Assembly (NCBI RefSeq): GCF_001949145.1
Contig: NW_019091355.1
Span: forward strand, 2,912,814 to 2,974,813
Direction: 5' to 3'
DNA from: Acanthaster planci
Lineage: Eukaryota; Echinodermata; Asteroidea; Valvatida; Acanthasteridae
DNA: 62,000 nucleotides
Shown here: piece after piece, positions 25,592-38,700 of the stretch
How positions within the stretch are numbered: position 1 is the stretch's first letter
Layout: every line of letters begins with the position of its first letter
Program-made: the position numbers and the translations under genes
The notes under the pieces: generated by a model
The model's input: only the letters and a program-made list of their open reading frames with translations
The model's database searches: none
What the model was told of the DNA's origin: nothing

Positions 25592-28103
25592 GGAGATTGG
25601 GGACAGAGTCTTGACGAGTCTTGCGAGGCTCGTAAAGTTTGAATTGGTTATTTTGGGGAGTCTCAAATCAGATGTGGAATGATGTTGTGTTTTTGTCTTT
25701 CATTGGGTTGAAGGCAGTGTGTCCTCATTTTCTGAATTTCCGACGCTGACACTAACGTCTCTGCAATGCATCAGATGTCATCACAAGTGCTTTTAAAGAT
25801 GCAGACTACTCACAGTTATACAGAAACTCGTGAAAGTGGATTTTTTTGCTTCTTTACTTGAGTTCTCAATCAAATGTTCTTGATCATGGTGAATATGAGG
25901 AATTTGTAGTGCTCCTCTGTATTTTTCTTAACTTAAAGCATGTTATACATACTATAATCAGAATTGTAAAGAAGTAATATTTTGTGTATTTCAACATAAT
26001 GCAACTTTGACATAATTGTTGTGGCAAGACCAGCAAGCAGGCAAAAGATTCAAATCAAAGAAACAACCTATGTAAGATCAGAACTAAACGGCATTTTGGC
26101 ACCATCTCTGATCTCAACTGTTAACATTTCTCCCCTTTACACATTCTGCCTTTTTCCCAGCAAAAATTTCATGACAAAATTCAGTGTTGGCTTGAGACAC
26201 CCGTACTCATGTAGACTGGACATTTTTGTACTGATAATCAGGTTTTTTTTTGTGGAAGGGTATCGTATCCCAACTCTGATGTTGCACTCTTCTGATTATG
26301 ATGCACAAAGCTTGCTGATAATAGCGTAATGTTGCATCCACTGTAGGTTGTCCATTAATCATGATTGGGCATACAGAACCAAAATATCATTATCAAAGGA
26401 ATGCACGGCCATATCAGAGCATTCAGGAACTGTAGTTTTTGTTCAAGAACGGACTAATTTTATGAATCAATTTACAATTGCAAAGCTCAATTTTATTGAT
26501 TCAATTTCATGTATTACAGAAGTAACAATTGACAATCTTGATATCAATGTAGCATGCAAATAGATCCAGAGAGGTGGGGGTTGTTAGTTTGTATTCATTT
26601 TCCCACGCCCTGGCCAGCTTGGCCCATTACAGTTTCATCCTTCAAGAGGTCACATGTTTTTATAAGTAGTCAGTTTTGCTCCTCTGAAAATTGAATGAAA
26701 CATGTACCAAAACAGTTCCCCTTAATGGTAGTTGATAATTATTGTTGATTGAAAAAATACTTGGAATTACAGGTGCACAGTTAACAAAAACTACAGTTCA
26801 CCTGCACTGTGAACAATTTCAACCTGAATGATTTCCATGAATGTTGTGTTTCCTTTTGTGAGAACTACATACATGTACATATCACCCTAACCCCCAAAAT
26901 CATTAAAATCTAATGTTCAGCAAGAGAGAAACATTGTGTCCACACACAATCTTCCTTTACCTGCTCTTTGTTGACCTGTGTGAATGTGCGTGGACCTCTT
27001 TTGTATGGAGGGAAATTCCTTCTCATCTGTTACTTTTAAGGGAAGCCTTAACATTCCACCACGTTCAATTTATTTATGCTTTGTTTAAAGTGTTGAAAAC
27101 AAACTATTTGTCTTGTTTAAATGTTTAACTAAAACCCACAACAGTTTATGGCAGGGCAAAGGATGGGCCTGACACATTGCCTTATCTGCCATAAAAGTTG
27201 CCCATAGACAAGGTCACAGTATTTAACACCCAAATATGACAACATTTTCATGTTAAGTCTTTGTTGTTTTTGTTTCCAATCCTTGCAGATCTACTGAGGC
27301 TTGGTACCAGTAGCTACTCATTTTCGGAAGACAAATCACCATTGTTGTCTCTTTTTGTGTTGGGAAAAATTCACTCTTCAGTTGATATCATTTACATCTG
27401 GAATATCTGACAAGCTATCGATGTGTAGGAACAAGCAAAACGACTTGGCTTATTTATTTATCAGGAGCGGACAGTATCAAAAATAACTCACAGGAGCCAT
27501 GGTGGCCGAATGCTACACTTTAGAGCGAGCCTTTGTGGTGTAGACTCGCTGGCGTCCTAGTGCAAAACTCCCCAGGCCAACGTGGCAGGGAGTGTGACAT
27601 TTTGCCTACGGGGTCTGAAGCAGCAGGCGATAATTTGAAAATGATATGCCAGTGTGGGATGCTCCTTGGATGACATTGGGTGACAACTAGAGGTCATCGA
27701 GTCACAACTGTCCAGGGTTATCACTTGGAAGACTGGGTCTCTGCTCTGTTTAATGAAGGGAAGGCAGTGGACTAGTTGATTGTGGATTCGGGTATGTGGC
27801 AAGTTTCAAGGAGTGCCGATCTGCATCTGAATTAACAAGAAGTGGTTGCATTGATACAGATTGACCCCTTTTTGTTCTCTCTTTTGAGACCATTCTTTGA
27901 GAAAGTTTAAGGCTTAAACCATCAAGGTCTAGTCATGATGTGCATTCCAGTTAAATGGCTTCCTTGTGGATAGCAGCTTGTACGGGTCATTTTCAGCAGG
28001 TACATTAGCTGGATAACCCTGTAAACGGTGTGAAAAGAAGATTGCGTGTCTAGGTGATGGGGAGTATAGCTATGCCATCAGTGTAGGGTGGTCAGCAGAG
28101 AAC
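25592..28103. other. Between the transmembrane exon and the large gene
   Basis: Probably 3' UTR of the first, then 5' flank or untranslated exon of the second. No clear AATAAA, promoter box or repeat was found. Confidence 0.45.
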
Positions 28104-29715
28104 ATGGCAGAAAGTGTAGCACAGGTGGGATTGCCGGGTGCAGAGAAGGGAGACCTGCCCAGCTGTGGCATGGAGGAGGGGTCCCTCGTACGCTCCAAGG
28201 ATGAGTGGGGATCAATAATCGATATCCTGCATAGCATAGAGAACACAACACAGCCGAGCAAGCCAGCACCATCCATGCCCAGCCCAACTGCACGACTTGC
28301 CACCCTGTCTGAAAATATCCAGACAACAGAAATGGCATCACCGATGGACGGTAAACAGGGTCAGGGGCTCCAGCAGTTGGACCACCTGGTCCGCATGATG
28401 GAGCAGATGTGCAATCTGCAGAAGCAGAACTTGCGCCTCCGCGAGCAGGCTGAGTATCTCAATGCAATCAAGGATTTACAGGAACTCAGAAATGAGAGCC
28501 TCATGCAGAACTGCAAGTGTGAAGCCCAGCGACGCTCATCGGATATAGGCCGAACACCGGATGAGACATTCTCGGAACCAGAGAGCACCGTTGGGGATGA
28601 GATGGATACAAAGCGAGACCTGTCCCCAACACGCGAGAAACGAGCCAGCCGATCCATCAAACGTGAAACTAAAACCAAAGGTGCAAAGACGCGCAGCAGA
28701 TCACTAGATCCGTACAGGAAAGACACCACAGAGCCCGGGGAGAAAGACTCAGACAGGGACAGGGAACGAGAGCGGGGACGCCCAGGGATATTTTCCAAAT
28801 TTGAACGGATGAAGGAAAAACTGACCACAAGGAGGGGGAGTGTCAAAAAGCACAACACGAACAAGAGGGCGGATGAGAGACAGGATGAGGATCTGAAAGC
28901 AAATGCTTTCAGGCCTGACCCGTCATCCAACGAGCACTTCAACCTGCAGATGGATGGGACAGAGACCAAGTCAGAGGACAGTGGTATCTACCATGTGGGT
29001 CCTGATGAAATTGTACACTTGCCACGCCTGACGGCGGAAATCTTACCAAAGTCGGCAGATGACTTGTCTGACAGTGAAGATGTGTTTGAGGCCCTCCAGC
29101 CATCCTGGAATCAGACCAACAACTTCAGCATGGAAGCACGTAAAGGCAGCGACTTCTCGACCGGGAGCTCCAGCGAGGACTACTTGGAGTTGAAACCCAA
29201 AAGGACTGCCGCTCAGTTGCCTCAGGATGAGCCCGTCACCACAAGCAGTCCCGAGCAGCAGCGGAGGAGAGGTGACTCAGAGGAAAGAGCCGTCAAGAGC
29301 AGCGATGAAAAAGAGGAAAATGGACAGAGGAAGATGCGTTTTCGGCGTTCAGCTAGCCTACAGGACAATACCTCACTGAACAGTGATGACGAGTTTGACA
29401 AGCCTGCCAAGACATCCTGGGAGGTCAAAGAAGCACCAGCTGTCTTGCAGAGGACTGATTCTGGACAGAAACTACTTCAACACAGCCCATCAAATGATTT
29501 TGAATTTTCGGATGCCAGCTTGGACATGCAGACGGGCCAGGATTCGGCAAGCACATCCAGCTTGGAGTCTAAAGCGGCTCAGAAGAGGAAATACTTCCGG
29601 AAGAGTCATCATGTGGATGAACCGACTTCCCCAACAACTGAGCAAAGATTCAAAGCTGTGGCATTTGAGATGAGGTCCCCAAAATCATCACCTCCAGAGA
29701 AGAAAAGGCATAAAG
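28104..29715 (+). CDS. Large gene, coding exon 1 (start codon, N-terminal coiled coil)
   Basis: Open for 537 codons and then the donor AAAG|GTAAAT, leaving phase 1. Residues about 88-132 form a leucine-rich coiled coil beginning LQQLDHLVRMMEQMCNLQ. From about 140 on the protein is rich in Ser, Arg, Asp and Glu, with several RSxS and SP sites and a short basic segment FSKFERMKEKL at about 230-240. The frame continues past the donor to a stop at 29778, so intron retention would give a 558-residue short form. Confidence 0.85.
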
Positions 29716-32700
29716 GTAAATGTTATCTTATTTCTGAACAGAATCTTTTAGGGGGAAAGGTGAAGGGGTATATGGATTAAAGAGGGAGACATAACAAGCA
29801 AAAATGGGTGACATTTCTTTGCCTGTGTCAACTGTGCATTACTTTGGAAATATACATTATGATGGAGGAAAAGGAACTCTTGTTTCCATGGTTACATTTT
29901 CCATGTATGCAAACTGAAAGCCTACAGAGTACAGAAGCATGACGTCAATTGAACCAGGAAGTATAGTGAGAACGAATGGAGTACACGCACATGTTGGTTC
30001 ACGTGTTGATTCATGTGCTTATGCATTTTACGCACATAATTGTATGTAACATACTCACTTTAGTTCTCTATAGATAATTTTATATTTCAGTTTTTGGCTG
30101 AAGAAATGTTTTCTGAGAAATGAAAATACCCCCTTTAAGAATAACAGATTGATCATGTGGGTGCTAGGGATGCCTTTTGTTTAACTCGGGAATGTTTTAT
30201 CGTCACGGATTAAATGTCAACAGTAGGATGTTGTGATGGGCCCAGGCAGGCTCGGCAAGAATTCCAGCGCACATCAGGTGGCACATGCCGATCCGTTGAC
30301 TGCTACTGAGATGTAAATAGACTGTTCCCTCCCCCCTCCCCTTCTCTGTCGCTTGTGGAGAAGCCCGGTTCCAGATAAGTTTTTCCTAAGAGACCCTTTG
30401 GCAATTCAGGTCAAATGCTAGTTTTCATACCTTGAGATCAAAAGGACCCCATAAATGTACCTGTGTCGTAGTGTATACCCTTTGCATGTATCTTAAAGAC
30501 CAGTACACAGAAACATATATGGGAATGCCACTCTGTGCTTAATGTTGAGTACATGAAGTACAGTTGTACCGTAAACATAAACTCGTCTCCAAGCAAACTT
30601 GGCTTTTTTGTTATAGCACCCTGTTTGGGCATATTTCATTTTTGGAACAAACATGAACTGTAATTTTATATATTCAAAACACGTTGAAAAGACACAAATG
30701 GAATCTAGGCAATACTGTTTTGATGTAATGCATTGATCGTAGAAAAGTCAGTTTGATTGAAGCTGACCTGTCAGTGGCATAGCTAAGATTTTGCTCGTGG
30801 AAGGGGGCAAAAATGGAGCACCTGCATCTTATGAGGGGAGCACCAGTGTGTTTTTGGGGGGCAGGTTTTTGTTAGCCTTGTTCAACATCCACTCATCCCC
30901 TTTTTTTTTGTGGGGGTTCACGTGCCCCCCAGGCTCTCCCATGGCTATGCTACTGCAGCCAGTGGGTTTCGTAGTTAATGATTGGTCATTTTGCCTATGC
31001 TGACATGGTTGACGTGATCTTCCTGAAGATCAAGAAGTCCTGCACAAACTCTGCATTAAATGATTTCCGAAACAGAAATTAGACAGTGGAAGTTACCGAA
31101 GCACCTGTCATAAGTCGTTTTTCATTTCTATAGTGGATTGCACATGTTGCCAAAACTCAGATACAGGTAATTGAAAGTGATTGATGGAAACTGTGCGCGA
31201 ATGTTTCAAACGTGTTCCAGTTGGTAATTCCACACTCATTGGAGACACCTGATAACCAGTGGACTGGCAATTAATCCATTGTGTTAGTTTTATTGTAACA
31301 TGCTTTGCAACTATTGCATTTACTATTACTTCATGTATATCTAAAAAAAGTACACAATGTAGCATTTTTAAAATAAACCTTCAGAACTTAGCATGTACTC
31401 TGCATGTTGTTTGAACTGCAGTGGAATACAATACCCTTTAGCAATGTGGAACCATGCACTTACATAATAATAATAATGAATTATTTAAAAAACGCTTTCC
31501 ATGTCGATGACATCTCAAAGCGCTGTACAGTAAAATGCGAAAATTAAATTAACTTTAAATAATTAAAACAAAGTAACAGGAGTTATAAAACAAAATTAAA
31601 AATTAAGCAATAAAAAATAACATTAAATTAAAATATTCATAAAACGTACATGTACATCAAATAGAATTGTACATGATGAATTACGCTTTGATTTTAAGAT
31701 CACATTTTATATTTCATGTGCATCACACTTTGGTTCTGTGGAACTACTTCACTGTGGATAGGAGTAGTGTGATGGCGAGAATTGTTCTTTGTATTTTGCT
31801 GCTTACTTGCTGATAATTTCACGCATAAATAGGTTTACTTGCACTGGCGCATGCCTGACACATCATCACAGGATGTCTTGTATCTATCTGTCATCACTTA
31901 TCACATAATAATCTTAATATCCAGTTAATCAAAAACAACAGTCCAGCATAGGAAATTTCACCCTTGCACTTGCCAGTTCATTAAGAGCGCATTTGCCGCA
32001 GCCTGAAAATAGCGCAGTTGATATTGGCACCACTGTAGGGATCGTGGCGGGCACTCGCCCAGCTTTCAACTTCTGACATTTTCCGCCAGCCGAGCGGGCC
32101 ATCTGCCTGCGACTTTTTTGCCCTCTCCAAGGTTATCAAGAATAACACGGCACGGGTGTTTTGCACCGGTCGGGCAGGGCCCACCGGTGGCTGGTCACGC
32201 CATTTTCTGCAAGGTTCGGAAGCAGAGACAATGAAGGAAAGAAATACCAAAAGAGTAATTACAATCCGAGTCCTACACAGGTCATTACATGTGGATTCAG
32301 GGAATTTGGTTTTAATCAAATGGTATTTGCTTGTCACATTCCAACCTATTTGGCAAACCAGTAGACCGCTCAATGTATGCATGTGTTACTGTGCTCCTAT
32401 TCAAATGCACATAAGTACTTCGCAAATGTAGTTGACTTTAAAGACTTTTAGATCAAGCACATGGAGAGGTATTAAGCAGTAGTTTTTCAATCTGTGATAA
32501 AAATCAAAGCCTGTTGAAATGCGTGCAAATGATCAACACTTCTCATTGAGGAACAAGTTTTATATTACCTCACACTACAATTAATGTTAGGAGTATATGC
32601 ATTGACCACACAAAGAATTTCTGCTATTGCAGAAATCAATCTTCACAACACGAATTTAATCATGCGTTAATATTTCATTTTGCGAGAATTGATGAGCCGA

Positions 32701-35700
32701 GGTCATGCATGTCAACAGGAGGAAGCATGTAAGAAGCGGCAGAGGCGAGAGAAGAATTCTGACAGCTCACACTCAAAATTATGCTGATAATGACAAATTA
32801 CTCATCCAAAGCAATAAAAATGACTAACAACGATCCTTGATGCCTTTTCTGCCAGACATATTGCGATTGAGGGAAAGGTCAACGAGAATATGCATTGGTT
32901 TTGTTTCAGTGTTTGGATGTACTCGGGTTGAAGTATTGCTCAGCGTCAGAGTGTTTTTACGGTGAAACTGGACTTCAATTGAAGGCCCTGTGAAACATGG
33001 CAGAATGGGACATTAAGTAGCCTTATTTCATGTACCAGTCACGATTTGTTGTACATGTGGAAGGTATTTATGGTCAAAGAAGTCTCACTCAATCTTTCTT
33101 GAGAGAAGAATCAAAGAAGGGATGAAATGTCGGACATCCTTATATATCATTCCGTTTGTCATTGTTGGTGGTTGTCCGAGTCAAAGGAACTCATCGATCA
33201 GATTAATGTATGTATATACTTGTCATGTGGTAGGCATGGTAATGCCTGTACCCTGAAGAGATTTATGTTGAAACACTGCTAGAGATTTGCAGCATTTGGC
33301 CAAACACTTCCAAAGCGTTAACCAGCACAGGACAGTTTCTGAAAATAGTTGAAGCAGAAAAACACTCTAGGTCTGAAATTTGGTTTGTACGCGTACACCG
33401 TGAGTGAAGGATTAAGATTAAGCCTCAGCATAGTTTGACTATCAAATATCGTAAGTTGGCACAGAATTGCTTTGAAACATAGGATTCAAGCTGATCTAAG
33501 CAGAAGCTTTCGCTTCAGAAGGATGGAAATCAACCGAATTGTTTGCTGTTTTGGTTTTGGGGTTTTTTGCTTGTACACAGTGAGGTAATGTTAAACCCTA
33601 ACACTCCTCAGTCCTCCAACAGGTGAAGGATTGAGGAGTGTTAGGGTTAATAATTAGGCAAACGTATGCTCAAGTGAAAACAAATAATGGTTTGTAATAC
33701 TGTTTAAAGTACTTTTTTGACATTCATTTTAGCCTGTTAAAGTGTTTTGATATAAAGAACACATGTTTAGAGAGCAGAGTTTCCCAACTGCTGTATAGCT
33801 ACAGCTATATACTGTGAAAAAAATTGCCTTTTCATGTAATTTGCTCCATTCAGTTCTAAGGAGCTTCCCAAATGTACATGGCTCCTGCTTGCTCCTCAAA
33901 GTCATTTGGGAAATAGAAAATTAGAGTCTGAAAGCATTTTGTAGAAGTCTTCAAAACTCATCTTAACTCTGATACATTTTGCCATTTTTGTGCAGTCGGT
34001 TGGGAGAAGGTCAAGCATGCCGTCACCAGGAAACACATCGGTGACATAAGCAAGACCAAGGGGACCATCTCCATGGATGAGAGCATCCTCCGCAGCTCAG
34101 AGGAACCCAGCTCGCCCACCGACAGCTCCCCGCCTGAGGATGCCTCAGGAGGAGGAAAGACCGGAAGGGCAGAAGTCAAGAAGGGTGACCCCAAAAGGGA
34201 TAAAGGTCAGTGTGGAGCTGTCTTGGTGCTGCAGCGCATACAGAGATGGAATTCAACCAATCCTGCGACAAATGTGTGCATTTTTATGAACTTGATCAGC
34301 CTTACACATTGAAAAAAATTGGAAACCTTGCAAGACGGAGTAGGGATTGGTAAAGTTGGCACTGTACACCATGTTGGAATAATTTCTTTTTTTTTTGCGA
34401 AGAAATTTGGTTCTGATAAGAACTAGTGGTTAATAGGTTCAGTGTTTCCATTGATGTAATCTAGCCATTGTTCCTGAAGATACATGTAACCAGGAGACAA
34501 CTGTTTGAAATGTTGATCGCAAACTACATGGTTGTTTCAGAACCCATTTCTTCTCAAAAGAGATTCTGGCCACACGATGACAGTGCAAACCCTACCAACC
34601 ACTGCTTTTGTACATGCAGAACTGTTCACTTGGGAAAGTTTTCTATTGAGAGTGGGATTTATAAGCTGTGAAATGTGGCTGTCAAGTAGATTGGTACCCC
34701 AATTGAAAAGATTAGGGAAATCAACTGCAGATTTATTGAGGTTCTTGCTAAAGGGAACAATTCTTTGCCCCATTGTTGGTGTACTGAACACAGATATACT
34801 TTGTCAATGTCATGCTTGTTAGCAGTTTTGAGTTGGCTCAGCTTTTGCTGGAAGTATTTCAATGCCCAATAGCCCAATAAATATCAGGGAAATTGTACAT
34901 GTGAACTGACTGCATGTCTCAAAGTTCAAAAATCTGTGCCATAAAATTGGTCCCACAGTATCACTAGCTCTGGGGACCATGTTCTTGCCTGCAGGTACGC
35001 TTGACCTGAAACTCCCTTACCCATGTTTGCAATTAGCTCAAAATGGTCTGCTGTCCTTAAAAAAATAACCTTCCTCTACTCATAAACAGTTTAGTAGTAC
35101 TTGGGAACCAAACAAATATGGGTGCAGGGTGAATGTGCTGTATTCCAGCTTTGCAGTGGCACAGTACACAGCGCACTTATCAATTTCACTTTATCCCAAT
35201 TCTACAAGTGACAAATGGCCAGCCCTCAGTAGACCTTCCTCCTTCAACAGCCACCTTGTGTAGGCGTCTGGATCAGGCAGTGTGGATTGACATATCCAGC
35301 CTGCACCCATTTTTGTCATCTTAGCAAGTGATAGGCCTAGTGTAGATGTACATCAGTGGGATCGTGCATTTTTGCATGTGCCGTGCCCACAGCCAAGAGC
35401 CAACTTTTCAGACATCCAGTCTGTTGGGGGATTTCATTCAGGAGATGTCAGGTGGTCTGGTACCTTTGGAAAAACCCCAGAGGCATTGCTTTGGGAGTTT
35501 TGTGACATTGTGGTGTTGTGTTCAGTTTTGGTCGCATTTCACGCAGAAATGTGAAATCCATCTTCGGTCCAGATGTAAGCACCGTGTTTAATAGCCCAAC
35601 CACAACTTTGTCTCTCTGCGCATAGATAGCACAGTGCTGTTGGGTCTGGAATTCATGCAGATCTCTTTCCAGCTATCAAGGATGCTGAAATTAGAATTCC

Positions 35701-38700
35701 TGGAAACATCATTGTCGGTGGATTTTATGATATCATGTGAAAGTTAAATTTACCATTTTGAGATTCCTGGTATAGAATCAATGATGCCCTTCTTTTTTAT
35801 CAACAGAGATTTCTGTGTCCAGCCTAATTTCATTCTTACGGTTTGCATAAAATTTGCACTTGGTCTCTGTTGGGGAAATTGGACTACGTCATTGTACATG
35901 TGAGCATGCCTTTGTTTATTTAAGGCCCACCATAGTTGATGAAGTGCACCCCATAGGTTTGTAAACCAGTTTAAACCGAAGATTTCCTCTACAGAAGACA
36001 AAGATCAATCCCTAGCTATTTCTTTGCATTCCTGTTCTCAGGTCAAACCAACACACACACACACACACACACACAAAACTTGTAAACAAATACATTCTAT
36101 TTCTGTTTTACTGTTTGGCAACCAATGCAGATACTAATAGGATAAAGAAATTCTCTTCCTGATGTTTTCGCAAAACTTGGTCACCCCAAATGAAGATACT
36201 TATTGAATTATTTGTGAACTTTCTCATCTGTGACTGATTGAGGAATGAGATTGTACTCAACCCCTCTGAATGTCAAGTTGGTTGTAGTCTTGGAAATGGT
36301 AATCTGTCAGTTCCACTGACCGGACTTTTTCTTCACGGGCGGAAAGTTTCTACCCCGGCAAAGCACTTCAACACTCTGCCACCTGTGTGTTTGACCGATG
36401 GATGAGTCATTGACATCAACTGCCAGTTGTGAATGACTTGCAGGAACTGTCCTATCTTGTTTTGCTCCCTCTCGCGAGCTGACAAACAAATGAAGATCTA
36501 CCTTAAATTTTGTAACTTTGTCTGAAGCGGTTCTCCAAAATCTGTCATTTTCCTGGACTGGTGGTTAGCCGCAGTCTACGGTTAACTGTTGGAGATTTCC
36601 TCATGAAATGCTGTGCCTGTTTTGCAGAAATGAGGAGGAGATTTGGGGTAAATTTTCTTGCAGTTTCCTTGTGACTTATGGTTTTGTTTCCGTTGTGAAA
36701 AGTGAATCTGGGTTGTAACATTTTAGACATTTAATGTTAGTAGTGTTGCAAGACTTGTTGTTTTAGGTTTGCTGTTGTTCGCCCAGATTTGGTTTTGCAG
36801 TACTGAGAAAGTTCAGTGGTTTACTGTGAAAGTTCATTGCGGAAACAAACAAAATTTCTTGGACATTACAAGTTTTGAGCTGTTGCTCTTATTTGTTTTG
36901 CCCATTGTTCTTTGGTGTGTCGCAGTTTTGCTGTTTGTGAGTTCTTGTGCCCACTTATTCCTTATTTACTGATCGTTTTTTTTTTGTTTTTTTTTTGCTC
37001 TTTACTTCTTGTTAATGCCTAGCTGACCCCAGTGGGATGATTGTGAACAGCCATTGACTTATAATTTTTAAGTGTTAAGATGTTAAATATTTGGTTAGTT
37101 TTACAGTTGAACCCTCCGACATTGTCCTTATAATTTAGTTGAAAGATTTCACAAGGGCAGAAATAGGAGTATGAGTAATACAGTCTCTGGCCTCTGCCTT
37201 AACCTCTTTTTACTTCCCTTCCCTCGACTTGACAGAGAGGGGTACCCCACCCCAAACAACCTCCACGGAGGCCCAAAGTCCACTAGCCCTCTATGAGAGT
37301 CTCCAGGCCAACCTCTCCGAGGACTTTGCCAAGAAGATGGAGAAATGGGACAAGAAGAAACAGAGGCATGCCATGGCAGGTATGCAGACATCGGACAAAA
37401 ACCTTACTGAGTTTTGGACAGTGGTTATCTTGATGAACAGACTCCGTTGTTTGTACTGGTTTGCTTTACATTTGTGCTGTCTTGAAGGAAAGATTACACT
37501 ATGACTTGAATGACTGAGATGGCTTATATGGCAGAAGTGAATTTTTACTTTTCATTGTGATTGCAAGGATTTGTAATACATGTATCAAGTAGTACCTTTA
37601 TGAACCTTAGCAGCCCCGTAGGCAGGGGGGGTTGAGGGGTTCAAATGACCCCCCCCCCACTCACTTCTGAGTTCTGCTTGTCAAGGTTTCAGGTTTTCAT
37701 AGCAATTAAAAATTAATTTATACTGCCAAACCGTTGTTTACTTACAGTAAAAAAAATTGAAACATCGTGGGCATGAGACTTTCCGACATTTTTTAGAGTT
37801 TCAGTATCAGATGTACCACCTGACAACGTACTCCTCTCTTGCGTAGTCAGTGGTTTTCTTTGTGAGATGTTCTGAACAATCCCTGATTAAAGGTGTCTGT
37901 CACAATTTTCCTGTCCCTATTCCATCATCAGGTGCCTCACCCTTGGAGAAGGCCAAACAGTCATCCTTGGACAGCTGCTCCTCGGAGGCGGGCACGCTAC
38001 CAACCAGCGACCTGGAGGCGGAGCTGCAGCGGGGCCTGACAGAGGACTTCTACAAGAAGTTGGCCGAGTGGGACAAGCTGAAGCTGCAGCAGAGGGGCGG
38101 AGCCGGGGGCGGGGGGATAGTGGGCCCCAACAGCCCCAAGGCCGAAGCCAAACAGAAGCAGAAGGGTGCCAAGGAGGGCAAGAAAGCAGCCAAGAGTGCC
38201 AAGTAAGCCAAAAGATGATTGACCGAGTATACAAAACATGATATCAAGTCATCTCTGGACATCATTGGCCAAGCACAGGAAAGAAATAGAAATTTTATTT
38301 CAATATACAGTTTTTACTCTAAAATAAAAATTTTAAACATAATTTGTCTGTGTTTGGAATTGTTTCACATTTCATACCAGGTCCTCGGTTTATTTTTAGT
38401 TTTACAAATGTGTAACTGACTTATTTTGTGCCATAATGAAACCTTTTGTGCCATTACTCACTTAGGATCACTTCCAAAGAGAAGGACAGAGACAAACACA
38501 AGACCAAAGATGTCCAGCAGAGGAGCAAATCACCCGATGCCTCAACAACCCGCAAGATCTCACCACCCTCAGAGGCCATTTACTCTACTGAGAACATCAC
38601 CGTCTTTGCCAAGCAAGGCGGCAAGCTCAAGCTGGAAGGGGCCACCAAAGAATTCTCCAAGAAGTACAAGGAGTGGGAGAAGAAGGAGAAGAAAAAGAAG

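Larger units (their letters stand above)
29716..33995 (+). other. Intron 1 of the large gene (4.28 kb)
   Basis: Begins GTAAAT and ends TGTGCAG. It contains the hAT-like element, the retroelement-tail repeat, the TTAA element at 33591 and a GC-richer patch at 32000-32230. Confidence 0.75.

Noticed and set aside
27495-27580. TGGTGGCCGAATGCT, similar to a tRNA A-box
   Set aside because: No B-box at tRNA spacing and no foldable cloverleaf.
28361-28969. 202-codon minus-strand frame (and similar ones opposite exon 11)
   Set aside because: Shadows of the real plus-strand exons, caused by their GC-rich, Ser/Arg/Glu-biased codons.
31981-32382. 133-codon minus-strand frame in intron 1
   Set aside because: No homology recognised, and it lies antisense in a GC-richer patch where stops are rarer.
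37610-37670. CCGTAGGCAGGGGGGG and a C run, resembling a hAT-type MITE end
   Set aside because: Only one candidate end; G and C runs alone are not diagnostic.
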